A stretch of 64,000 nucleotides of DNA from Candidatus Eisenbergiella stercoravium (GTDB taxonomy: Bacteria; Bacillota; Clostridia; Lachnospirales; Lachnospiraceae), in the NCBI GenBank assembly GCA_019113175.1, contig DXHY01000001.1:57901-121900 (forward strand). The letters are read 5' to 3'. The notes under the pieces are model-generated. The model was not told the origin of the DNA. It was given only the letters and a program-made list of their open reading frames with translations, and did not search any database. The stretch's first letter is position 1; each line of letters starts with the position of its first letter. A program made the translations under genes and the position numbers. Of this stretch, positions 17,359-25,510 are shown in pieces.

Positions 17359-18528
17359 TTAAAAGAATCCTTCACCTGACATCTTCTTTACCACAAAGTT
17401 GCTGGCAAACAGGAGGATACAGTTGACTCCCTGCTGGAACAGGCCTATGGCAGTAGCCAGATCGTATTGTCCCTTTTCAACACCCATATCGTAAACATAG
17501 GTATCAATAACCTGAGCCACCGTATTTGCCGTAGCATCCGTACGCAGGTTCATAATCTGGTCGAAGTTTGCACCCATAACCGAACCAACATTCAGAATCA
17601 GCATGGTTGTAATGACAAACGCGATACTGGGAAGCGTGATATAGATGCATCGCTGGAAGCGGTTGGCCCCATCCAGGTAGGCCGCCTCATGCATCTCCTC
17701 ATCCACACCGGCAATGGCGGCCATATAGATAATCGTTCCCCACCCTGCTTCCTTCCATATACTGGTTCCATACAGCATGCCGTAAAACATGTCAGGATCA
17801 GAAAGCAGATTAATCGTCGGCAGCTCCATGGAAATGAGCAGCTTGTTGACCATGCCGCCGGTTACAGAGAAGAGGGAAAATACCAGCGAATACATGATAA
17901 TCCAGCTGACAAAATGGGGAAGATATATGGTTGACTGAATCGCGCTGCGGAATTTTTTGCTTCGAAGCTCATTCAGCAGCAATGCGAGAATAATTGGAAT
18001 CGGGAAAGTGATGATCAGCTGGGTCACACCGATGAAAAGCGTATTCAGGATAACGTTTCCGGCAACAGAACGTCCGAAGAACCGGGTAAAATTCTCCAGA
18101 CCGCACCATTCGGAAAACATGATTCCGCTTTTAATCTTATAATCCTTAAAAGCAAGAACGATGCCATACATCGGGATGTAGTTGAAAACGAACACCAGCA
18201 GAATGCCCGGAAGAATGAGAAGATACCGGGCCTTATCGCGCCTGAGATCATGCTTGAGCGGCCGGGACGCTTCCCTGAAGCAGGGAAGGAAGAAGTATGC
18301 CGCAATGTCACAGACCAGAAGTCCCCCCCCCAACGCGGCTGTCAGGGTAGGTGCCAGTCCATAGCGTGTAAAATCCCAGTCCTTTCTTCCAATAATTCCT
18401 GTGATTGCCACATACCAGACTGCTCCGCCGATCAGGAGAACTGCCCCGATCAGAAGCAGTATTCTGAAAAGGAGTACCGGATTCCGGGACGTTCCCGGTA
18501 ATGCTTCTGCCGTTTTAATTTTTGTCAT
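17359..18528 (-). CDS. Carbohydrate ABC transporter permease (LplB type) with N-terminal extension
   Basis: The core of this 389-residue protein is an LplB-type permease: YLLILPGILLVFVFNYIPMYG, the EAA loop EAAYLDGANRFQRCIYITLP, and six helices. It has an extra N-terminal region of roughly 75-90 residues with two predicted helices (LLFRILLLIGAVLLIGGAVW and LTAALGGGLLVCDIAAYFFL) before the usual start near RDKARYLL. Typical family members are about 300 residues, so the extension is unusual. AAGGAGG nine bases before the ATG at 18528 supports the long form. It is the first gene of the operon. Confidence 0.9.
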   Translation of the reverse strand: MTKIKTAEALPGTSRNPVLLFRILLLIGAVLLIGGAVWYVAITGIIGRKDWDFTRYGLAPTLTAALGGGLLVCDIAAYFFLPCFREASRPLKHDLRRDKARYLLILPGILLVFVFNYIPMYGIVLAFKDYKIKSGIMFSEWCGLENFTRFFGRSVAGNVILNTLFIGVTQLIITFPIPIILALLLNELRSKKFRSAIQSTIYLPHFVSWIIMYSLVFSLFSVTGGMVNKLLISMELPTINLLSDPDMFYGMLYGTSIWKEAGWGTIIYMAAIAGVDEEMHEAAYLDGANRFQRCIYITLPSIAFVITTMLILNVGSVMGANFDQIMNLRTDATANTVAQVIDTYVYDMGVEKGQYDLATAIGLFQQGVNCILLFASNFVVKKMSGEGFF

Positions 18529-18709
18529 GTAAGTATACCTCCTTACTCTTATGTACCGGAAATGCAAAAGTTCTGAGAATGCTTTATTTTAAAAAATCAC
18601 TCTTTTCTTCTGTCCCGTTTTTTCCGGTTGTAAATAAATGATTTAAAACTCCAAGAAGTGGAAACAACAATGTAACCTGGTATAGAGACACATCAAAATA
18701 TGACTTGTT

Positions 18710-18757
18710 TTGAAAACGTAGCAACTTCAGTATACTTTAAAAAATCAAAAAAAGCAA
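18710..18757 (-). promoter_or_regulatory. Transporter operon promoter with possible LacI-type operator
   Basis: On the minus strand TTGCTT (18752-18757) and TATACT (18729-18734) are 17 bases apart. Just downstream of the -10 (18710-18724) lies TTGAAAACGTAGCAA, an imperfect palindrome around CG. It is reminiscent of CcpA/LacI-family operators, though it mismatches the cre consensus in its right half. Confidence 0.55.
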
Positions 18758-18901
18758 TGGAAATCGACCTGTTTTTGTTAAATTAGCCATATTTTAGCAG
18801 GCGGCAGGGAGATGCCGTCTATGTAACATGCACTATTTCCCGTTTATGCGGCAGTATTTCAGAAATGCGGAATGCGAAATTCCGTCTTGTATCTGCAATA
18901 C

Positions 18902-18943
18902 AAAAAAGGCGTTCACCCACTATCCGCGTGGGATGAACGCCTT
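18902..18943 (-). terminator. Terminator of the glycoside hydrolase gene
   Basis: On the minus strand a 15-base-pair stem with one bulge (AAGGCGTTCA...TGAACGCCTT outer arms, CCCAC/GTGGG inner arms) is followed by six T residues. Confidence 0.9.
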
Positions 18944-19097
18944 CGTTCCGTTTTTGTCTCTAATTTTTACAACAGTAACAGTATAATCAGCAAATTCTTC
19001 TTTGTCAACATTTTTTTCCATGCTCATGCTCTGAGTGCATGAGCTGACTCCTGCGGTTTCTCATTGAGAGCAGCGCAGACGCTTTCGGAATGGTATA

Positions 19098-20921
19098 CTA
19101 TTTTTCCGACGGATATTCGATTTTGAATGTATTATCCGCAAAATGAACCGTTACCTGTGTTCCGTCGGAGAATGTAGTTCTCTGCTCCGTACGGTCCTCA
19201 TTCAGGAATTCGTGCTTCACCATCTGCTCCATTGCGACATGGCGCTGAAGCTCGCGGATGGTCTGCCACTGCCGGATATTTTCCTTCAGTTCATCCCCTT
19301 CCGCGTATTCGTCCATATATCCCATTCCGCCGTTCAGCAGGGCATGCAGAAATCCGGTGGTCCCTTCCGGAATTCCCCAGCGGCCTGCGGGCATCATCCA
19401 GGGTATGATCACGCAGTCGTGATATACCAGATTAAAAAGAGGCACAGGAATCGCGCAGCCCGTCATATACGGCGCCCAGTGGCAGAAAACCTGCGCTCCC
19501 ACCGCCCAGTCATTGACCTCCTCTGAGGAAGGCGCGATGTGGTGTGCGCTCAGATAATGGAAGCACTGATTGCGCGCGTCGATACATTCCCGCCGGGTCA
19601 TCGGATGATGGGGATTCACGCATTCATCCGGTTCATTACAGGTAAAGACATCCAGATAGGTTCCTTCCAGATGGATGCCGTGCTCAAAAAGCTGCTCAAA
19701 ATTCCGTCTCACATAATCCGGCGCAAGGGATGCGCAGAGATAGTTCTGCCGTCCTCCTGCCCAGCGTGCCAGCTCAAAAAGACTTCCGTCCGCGCTCATC
19801 GCCGCATTGTCCGGGTCATATGTGGCTGCATCCAGATAATAATCACGATACTGATCGTGGACACCAAACATATATCCCAGCTCCTGCATGGTATCGGAAA
19901 GCTCCTTCATGCCTTCCCAGCCGCCCGCTTCCCGGCAGGGAGGCAGATAGTCCGGATGCTGATTGTCATAACCTGGCTGGCCCCATCCGTCAAGATGCAG
20001 ATAAAGCTGATCCACCCCAAGCTCCTTCAGCTGTCTGACGCGCTTCGTCCAGTGGGAAAACGGCACGAGGCGGTCGTTTTTCTCCGGATTTTCCTTATCG
20101 TAATAGGCCGATCCTTCTGATACGTGGGTTTTCCCCTCCACATGCATGACGCAGCAGCCGATGAGCTTTTCCACATTGGGATTCTGAACTGCCTTTTCCC
20201 GAAGCGTGCGCACACGGCCTTCTTCCTCTGCGATATTGCGGTAAACCTTACAAAGCGTCACATAATCGCTTCCCGCTGGGACGAAGCAGTATGTCACCGT
20301 ACGGGCATACCGCATTGATCCCATGGAAGGCAGGAAACGCACAAATACCCTTGTGGGGCCTCCGGCCGGATGGGATATGGTATAGGCGCTGTCCCAGCTC
20401 TGCCGCACATAGCAGAGATAGCCGCCTTCCGGCGTGATCTCTCCCCACCATGGCATATATGCCGACTCTGAACACATCTGTCCGTCAAAGGGAAGCTTCT
20501 CTCCCACAGCCTCCGGCCAGTCGGAAGGCAGAAGCTGTCCCTGCATGGTGTTCAGAACCGCATAGGAACCTTTTCCATCCGCCATAAGAGGAGCGGGCCA
20601 GCAGACTTCCTTCACCTCCAGGCCCGTCAGATTCAGAGGTACAAAGGTGCAGTCGGCAAAGCCGGTGGTCTTATTGACCAGAATCCGGGTTTCAAAGGAA
20701 AGCTCAGGATAGCCTTCAAACCCGAAATAGCAACTGCTTTCCCCTTCCCCAAGACCGGTAGAAAGATGGGAACGCCTGATCTCTCCGGCCTGTGCAAAAA
20801 GGATTTCTCTTCCATCTCTCAGTATGATACGCGGCTGAAAGGACGCGTCAAACTGCCAGCATTTTCCATCGGACGTGCGGAAGGAATCCCCCGTCCAGGC
20901 AACCTGATATTCGTTTCTCAT
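19098..20921 (-). CDS. Putative glycoside hydrolase (DUF6259/GH101-like)
   Basis: The 607-residue cytosolic protein has an N-terminal beta-sandwich-like region (to about residue 230) and a TIM-barrel-like centre. In the centre, LYLHLDGWGQPGYDNQHPDY, GYMFGVHDQYRDYY and GTYLDVFTCNEPDECV resemble the barrel strands and nucleophile strand of GH101-related endo-alpha-N-acetylgalactosaminidases and the DUF6259/DUF5696 group. SSEEVNDWAVG may supply the acid/base. No signal peptide is seen, so the substrate is probably an imported oligosaccharide. The ATG at 20921 has AGGAG seven bases upstream. Exact activity is not assignable by eye. Confidence 0.65.
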   Translation of the reverse strand: MRNEYQVAWTGDSFRTSDGKCWQFDASFQPRIILRDGREILFAQAGEIRRSHLSTGLGEGESSCYFGFEGYPELSFETRILVNKTTGFADCTFVPLNLTGLEVKEVCWPAPLMADGKGSYAVLNTMQGQLLPSDWPEAVGEKLPFDGQMCSESAYMPWWGEITPEGGYLCYVRQSWDSAYTISHPAGGPTRVFVRFLPSMGSMRYARTVTYCFVPAGSDYVTLCKVYRNIAEEEGRVRTLREKAVQNPNVEKLIGCCVMHVEGKTHVSEGSAYYDKENPEKNDRLVPFSHWTKRVRQLKELGVDQLYLHLDGWGQPGYDNQHPDYLPPCREAGGWEGMKELSDTMQELGYMFGVHDQYRDYYLDAATYDPDNAAMSADGSLFELARWAGGRQNYLCASLAPDYVRRNFEQLFEHGIHLEGTYLDVFTCNEPDECVNPHHPMTRRECIDARNQCFHYLSAHHIAPSSEEVNDWAVGAQVFCHWAPYMTGCAIPVPLFNLVYHDCVIIPWMMPAGRWGIPEGTTGFLHALLNGGMGYMDEYAEGDELKENIRQWQTIRELQRHVAMEQMVKHEFLNEDRTEQRTTFSDGTQVTVHFADNTFKIEYPSEK

Positions 20922-21019
20922 AATTTTTCTCCTGTTATGTGGGAAACGGACCGTGTGCAGTCCATTTCCCGTCACCGTTCTGCTTTTATCGGAGCCCTTT
21001 GTATACGGAACCCCGAAAG

Positions 21020-23005
21020 TTACCAGAGTTTTCTGTCCGTTTCCGGCGCCTTTGCGAACGGACCGGGCAGGATCTCCGTTCCACGATGGCTGCCGAAATA
21101 GTCTCTGTCGAAGACAATCGGCGTTCCATCCGGATTTTCAAACCGTTCCTCCGGTTCAAAGGCCTTACCGAGAACATCACTGTTAACCATGTCCGCCTTA
21201 AATCCATCCAGAAAATCATACAGGTTGGTGGAAAGAACCGGCTTTCCGTCCTGCATCAGGACATCAACTCTCACCTCATGTTCACCATCGACCAGATTAT
21301 GTGTTTCCTTTTTGCAGGCCTTCGCTCCGTTAAAATAGACGTTTCCCTTCACCCATACAGGAAGATGTCCGCCATGCGCAGGCTCCAGCTTTGCCATGTC
21401 CGGCGTATCCGTGTCCATGTCAAACTGCCGGATCCATTCCTCATAGGTGGGATATTCGTCCATTACATGGGTTCCCACTTCCCGGTTTTCCTCATCGGAA
21501 CCTTCGCTGCTGTCGCGCAGGACGGTAAAAGCTTCCTTCGGCCATTTCTGTACAAAAATATTGTTATAGAAGCGGTCGTCACCGTGCAGGATGGTCATGA
21601 ATCCCATCACCTCCGTGCGGTGCGGGATATGATAGGGCGTATAACGCGGCCCGGTGCCTCCACCCACACAGGTCAGAGCTCCACAGATCAGATTATGTAC
21701 CATGGCGACGCCCTGTGTCGCCATCCTCAGGGATGCGTCGGACATGAGGATATTATTATCGATCAGGGTAGGGCCGTGTCCCACCTCAACGAAAATATCC
21801 TGGCTCATCATGCCGCCCTTTAACTGTCTGGCAAAGGCAGGCCGCTGATTATCATGGAACAGATTCTGTGTAATCCGGGTTCCCTGCGCCTCCCAGTCGC
21901 ACCAGATTCCCATGGTGCAGTGGTGGATATGGTTGCGGCGGTAGATCACATCGATGGCGGCATGCATTTTAATGCCCGCGATTTCCGCCCCGCCCAGCTC
22001 CATCATATTATTGATGTGATGGATATGGTTATCTTCAATGACAGAGAAAACTCCGCCCATCCGGCCGATAATTCCCCCCTGCTCACAGTGATGAATGTTG
22101 CAGCGGCGGATGATATGGCTTCCCACTTTTTCCTTCAGCCATCCATGATACTGTCCTCTGCATACAGCATCCCGCTCCATCTGCGTAGGACTCTTCACAT
22201 GCTTACAGGTAAAGTAATGGTCATTGTCCGGATCCAGATACTTGCCAAGGCTGATTCCGGCACATTTGCTGTTGCTGATTTCGCAGTCCTCAATGATCCA
22301 GCCCTTCGACCAGTGCGGTCCGATCATGCCATCCTGATACGCGGCCGGAGGCGCCCAGGTGGTAGCTGCTTTTTCAATCCGGAAGCCGCTTACCGTAATG
22401 TATCCCACACCGGTCTTCGACGGAAGGAAGCATTCCCTGCGCACATTGATCTCAACCTTCTCCTCATTGGGATTTTTCCCCTGGAAGTTGGCATAAATCA
22501 CCGTCTCCTCTCCGTCCTGTTCAGCATACCATTTGTACACGGAAGCCTCCGGTTCCCAGGAGCACTCCCAGATCTCTCCTCTGATGCAGGCTTCCAGGCT
22601 GTCCGCTTCATAGAGCATTTTATCGTTCAGATAGACAGCGCCTGTGTGTTTGCTCCTGCCGGCAAAGTACCAGTCCCCATACACATAGGTGGTGTAGGGA
22701 TTATAACCGCCAAACAGGCTGTTGCCAATCCGGCAGACCCATACATTCCCTTCATACGGCTTCCAGCTCTTCACCTCTTCCGCTCCGGTGATCACAGCCC
22801 CCAGCGGCTCGGTGCTGCGGTAGATAATTCTGTTTTCTTCCGTTCCGGCATTTACCGGATCCACATATTCCCGGTATACGCCGGGGCAGACCAGGATCTC
22901 ATCTCCCGCCTTCGCAATACGGGCCGCGTCATTGATATGCCGGAAGGGCCTTTCCTTGCTGCCGTTTCCATCCCGAAAGGCAGCAGCGTCAACATAAATC
23001 TGCAT
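21020..23005 (-). CDS. Right-handed parallel beta-helix protein, putative polysaccharide-active enzyme
   Basis: The start QIYVDAAAFRDGNGSKERPF, followed by INDAARIAKAGDEILVCPGVYREYV, is the standard entry into a pectate-lyase-like right-handed beta-helix. Short repeats with NHIHH patterns (DNHIHHINNMMELGGAEI, RRNHIHHCTMGIW) form the coils. At about 661 residues without a signal peptide it resembles cytosolic beta-helix glycosidases (for example GH141-like). A C-terminal region after residue 540 is probably a separate beta domain. The GGGGGA ribosome binding site supports the ATG at 23005. It has its own promoter and sits between two other carbohydrate enzymes. Confidence 0.7.
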   Translation of the reverse strand: MQIYVDAAAFRDGNGSKERPFRHINDAARIAKAGDEILVCPGVYREYVDPVNAGTEENRIIYRSTEPLGAVITGAEEVKSWKPYEGNVWVCRIGNSLFGGYNPYTTYVYGDWYFAGRSKHTGAVYLNDKMLYEADSLEACIRGEIWECSWEPEASVYKWYAEQDGEETVIYANFQGKNPNEEKVEINVRRECFLPSKTGVGYITVSGFRIEKAATTWAPPAAYQDGMIGPHWSKGWIIEDCEISNSKCAGISLGKYLDPDNDHYFTCKHVKSPTQMERDAVCRGQYHGWLKEKVGSHIIRRCNIHHCEQGGIIGRMGGVFSVIEDNHIHHINNMMELGGAEIAGIKMHAAIDVIYRRNHIHHCTMGIWCDWEAQGTRITQNLFHDNQRPAFARQLKGGMMSQDIFVEVGHGPTLIDNNILMSDASLRMATQGVAMVHNLICGALTCVGGGTGPRYTPYHIPHRTEVMGFMTILHGDDRFYNNIFVQKWPKEAFTVLRDSSEGSDEENREVGTHVMDEYPTYEEWIRQFDMDTDTPDMAKLEPAHGGHLPVWVKGNVYFNGAKACKKETHNLVDGEHEVRVDVLMQDGKPVLSTNLYDFLDGFKADMVNSDVLGKAFEPEERFENPDGTPIVFDRDYFGSHRGTEILPGPFAKAPETDRKLW

Positions 23006-23042
23006 GGTTTTATCCCCCATTCTTTATATTCTTTTAGAAATA

Positions 23043-23071
23043 ATAATAGCGCATCTGAAATATGAGGTCAA
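23043..23071 (-). promoter_or_regulatory. Promoter of the beta-helix/glycoside hydrolase pair
   Basis: On the minus strand TTGACC and TATTAT are separated by exactly 17 bases, about 40 bases before the beta-helix gene start. Confidence 0.75.
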
Positions 23072-23091
23072 GAGCTCATAAATCATCCTTT

Positions 23092-24084
23092 TTATCTGCA
23101 AAGAGCAATCAGATCGTTTACATCAGCTTCTGCCAGGCATTCAACCGTATCAGAAGATCCATAATAAATTTTGACCGTATTATCATCTTCCAGGATCAGT
23201 CCTCCGGGGAAAATAACATTTGTACGAAATCCGCCGTTCACCTCATACTCTGTTTCCGGAGCAATCAGCGGTTCCCGATACAGTCCAATCACTTTTGACG
23301 GATCTTCCAGATCTAACAGCATCATACCCGCACAATACCGTTTCTGCCACCTGGCTTCCCAGCCGTTTTTTCCCCTGGAAGAGTCCCTGTCCACCGCGTG
23401 GAACAGAACCAGCCATCCTGAGTCCGTTTTAACCGGCGGCGCGCCCGGACCAATTTTGTCATTCGCATATGGCACATCCTCCACTCCAAGCAGAAGCTTC
23501 GATTCACCCCAGTACTTCAGATCAGGAGATTCTGAAATCCAGATATCAAAGCGGTCCTTTCCCCTGGAATATACAGGAAAGGGTCTTTCAAGGCGTACAT
23601 ATTTTCCATTTATTTTTTCAGGGAACAAAACCATATTTCGGTTGTCCGGCACTGTCATGGACAGGATTTCAAATGACTGAAAATCTTCTGTCAGACCTAT
23701 GCCGCCGCGCGTACCATGTCTGGTATCTGCCGCAAAACATAAATAGCAGCGCCCTTCTAGAAAGGTAATGCGGAAATCATATATTCTGGTAATTTCCTCA
23801 TCATGCAGATCCTCTCTGGTTAAAAACGGCTTTTCCTGCACTTTCCACTGAATTCCATCCTCCGAAAAGGCTATTCCGATAGAACATTTCTGAAATGCGC
23901 CAATACCGTCAAAACGGTAATCATTGCGAAAAAGCATCACATATTTTCCCTGAAACTTTGCGACGCCCGCATTAAAAATGCATTCTGCCTCATATGGAAT
24001 GTCCTCTTTGCTCAGAACAGGCATTCCCCCGTTATACCGCGTAATGACCGGACTGGATTTCAGTTCCGGAAACATTTTCCCCAT
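23092..24084 (-). CDS. GH130 family glycoside phosphorylase/hydrolase
   Basis: The 330-residue protein has the five-bladed beta-propeller pattern of GH130: FNAGVAKFQGKYVMLFRND, GIAFSEDGIQW, EDFQSFEIL, KIGPGAPPVKTDSGWLVLFHAVD and VIFPGGLILEDDNTVKIYYGSSD. These match beta-mannoside phosphorylases and related enzymes. Members phosphorolyse beta-1,4- or 1,2-mannosidic bonds with a single Asp acid, or hydrolyse them. The PPVKTDSGWLVLFH segment is the usual phosphate or substrate region. It lies 13 bases downstream of the methyltransferase gene, so it could be read from there as well. It probably handles the sugar imported by the LplABC-like system. Confidence 0.9.
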   Translation of the reverse strand: MGKMFPELKSSPVITRYNGGMPVLSKEDIPYEAECIFNAGVAKFQGKYVMLFRNDYRFDGIGAFQKCSIGIAFSEDGIQWKVQEKPFLTREDLHDEEITRIYDFRITFLEGRCYLCFAADTRHGTRGGIGLTEDFQSFEILSMTVPDNRNMVLFPEKINGKYVRLERPFPVYSRGKDRFDIWISESPDLKYWGESKLLLGVEDVPYANDKIGPGAPPVKTDSGWLVLFHAVDRDSSRGKNGWEARWQKRYCAGMMLLDLEDPSKVIGLYREPLIAPETEYEVNGGFRTNVIFPGGLILEDDNTVKIYYGSSDTVECLAEADVNDLIALCR

Positions 24085-24097
24085 CTTTTTTCTCCTT

Positions 24098-25000
24098 TTA
24101 CATCAATTTTTTATGTCCGAGCTGCCAGAAAGCAACTGCGCTGGCTGCGGCCACATTGAGTGAATCTACCCCATGAGACATTGGAATACGGACAGTATAG
24201 TCACAGGCCGCAATGGTATCGGAACGAAGCCCGTCTCCCTCGCTCCCCAGTACGATGGCCAGCTTTTTCTCTGCCATCAGCCGGGGATCCTCTATGGACA
24301 GAGAATCCGCCCGGAGCGCCATTGCAACGGTCCGGAAGCCCAGACGATGCAGAAGCGCGTGTCCTTCCCCCGGCCAGGCATACGGCCCTTCTGCCGGGAG
24401 GAACGTCCATGGAATCTGAAAAACGGTGCCCATGCTGACGCGGATGGCCCGGCGGTAGAGCGGATCGCTGCAGCCATGAGTCAGAAGGACCGCATCCATA
24501 TGAAGTGCCGCTGCGGAGCGGAATATGGCACCCACATTCGTGGGGTTCATGATCTGTTCCAGCACGGCAATCCGCGCTGCGCCCCTGCAAACATCTTCCA
24601 CAGACGGCATATCCGGACGATACATGGCACAGAGCATGCCTCGGGTGAGCGCAAATCCTGTCAGCCGTGTCAGGATATCAAAAGGAGCCGTATAAACAGG
24701 AATCCTCCGGCTATGGCCGGGCTGTCCTTCCGGGTCACGCATCTGCAGCAGATGCATATTGTTCCGGATCAGTTTTCCCGCTTCTTCCGCCTGCCGTTCT
24801 TCACAGAGTATGGAAATCGGCACACAACCCGCCTGAAGCGCGCGCTCGATCACCCTGGGGCTTTCCGCAATGAATACGCCCCGGTCCGGTTCATTCAGCC
24901 GAAGCAGCTCTGTTTCCGAAAGACGGGCATACAGATCAAGCTCCGGAGCGTCAATATTGTCAATTTTCATAACATCAGTTTTGTCCGTTCGTTCTGTCAT
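24098..25000 (-). CDS. TrmH/SpoU family RNA 2'-O-methyltransferase
   Basis: The 300-residue protein carries the three SPOUT knot motifs: LEQIMNPTNVGAIFRSAAAL, LAIVLGSEGDGL, and IPMSHGVDSLNVAAASAV at the C-terminus. The N-terminal part (LYARLSETELLRLNEPDRGVFI) is the small RNA-binding domain of the TsnR/RlmB-like group. It methylates the ribose of a tRNA or rRNA nucleotide with S-adenosylmethionine. The first ATG has AGGAG twelve bases upstream; the ATG ten codons later is an alternative. A hairpin lies in its leader. Confidence 0.9.
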   Translation of the reverse strand: MTERTDKTDVMKIDNIDAPELDLYARLSETELLRLNEPDRGVFIAESPRVIERALQAGCVPISILCEERQAEEAGKLIRNNMHLLQMRDPEGQPGHSRRIPVYTAPFDILTRLTGFALTRGMLCAMYRPDMPSVEDVCRGAARIAVLEQIMNPTNVGAIFRSAAALHMDAVLLTHGCSDPLYRRAIRVSMGTVFQIPWTFLPAEGPYAWPGEGHALLHRLGFRTVAMALRADSLSIEDPRLMAEKKLAIVLGSEGDGLRSDTIAACDYTVRIPMSHGVDSLNVAAASAVAFWQLGHKKLM

Positions 25001-25065
25001 CTGCGTCAGGTTTCTCCTGTTTCTTCATATGGCTGCGGCGTCGTTTTTCCTCCACAGACCGAAAT

Positions 25066-25100
25066 GAGCGACAGCGCTTCAGGCTGTGGCGCTGCCGCTC
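25066..25100 (-). promoter_or_regulatory. Leader hairpin before the SpoU methyltransferase gene
   Basis: Imperfect arms GAGCGACAGCGC and GCGCTGCCGCTC (one mismatch) enclose an 11-base loop. It lies upstream of the ribosome binding site in the 300-base gap between copA and this gene. It may be a diverged member of the hairpin-leader family; it could also act as a terminator. Confidence 0.4.
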
Positions 25101-25202
25101 TTTATGTTCGCTACCACAAAAATATATCACAATGTACCAAATTCTTCAAGACAGGCAGTCATGGACAGCCGCACATGATCCGGGCATGAGATATTAAATG
25201 GC

Positions 25203-25250
25203 AGAAAGGAAGCCGGTGAAGGCTGTTGAAAACAGACCTGCACCGGCTTC
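25203..25250 (-). terminator. Probable terminator of csoR-copA
   Basis: Outer arms GAAGCCGGTG and CACCGGCTTC (25209-25250) pair perfectly around a smaller internal hairpin. They lie about 50 bases past the copA stop. The trailing T tract is weak (CTTTCT), so efficiency is uncertain. Confidence 0.6.
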
Positions 25251-25300
25251 TTCCTCGTGTGCCCGGCGGCGCACGAGTCTTACCTGTTCACGGAAGAGCT

Positions 25301-25510
25301 TCAGGCAATCCTGGTTACTTTATAATCCTGATCTTCCACGGCTTTTTTCAGAACATCGTCGCTGACTTGGGAATTCAGGGTCACAACTGCTGTTCCCGTC
25401 TCATGGCTCACTTCCGCGCTGTCTACCTGATCCAGCGCTTCAAGGGCTTTCTTTACCGTATTCTCACAGTGCATACAACTCATACCTTCAATACTGATCG
25501 TCTTTGTCAT
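25301..25510 (-). CDS. copZ: Embedded CopZ-like copper chaperone (internal start in copA)
   Basis: Inside the 3' end of copA an optimal AAGGAGG (25519-25525) stands eight bases before an in-frame ATG at 25510. Initiation there would give a free 69-residue HMA domain with the copper motif GMSCMHC. It would be identical to the C-terminal domain of the ATPase. CopZ proteins carry Cu(I) to CopA and are normally separate genes of this size. What is seen is the ribosome binding site, start and complete domain; that it is used is inference. Confidence 0.6.
   Translation of the reverse strand: MTKTISIEGMSCMHCENTVKKALEALDQVDSAEVSHETGTAVVTLNSQVSDDVLKKAVEDQDYKVTRIA

Larger units (their letters stand above)
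18529..19097. other. Intergenic region of 569 bases
   Basis: This gap separates the transporter operon from the glycoside hydrolase. It contains the transporter promoter with a possible operator (18710-18757) and the hydrolase terminator (18902-18943). The stretch 18780-18900 is A/T-rich with no supportable gene. No RNA gene was recognised. Confidence 0.6.

Noticed and set aside
18710..18724. CcpA cre site in the transporter promoter
   Set aside because: The left half fits but the right half mismatches the consensus at key positions; kept only as a possible LacI-type operator.
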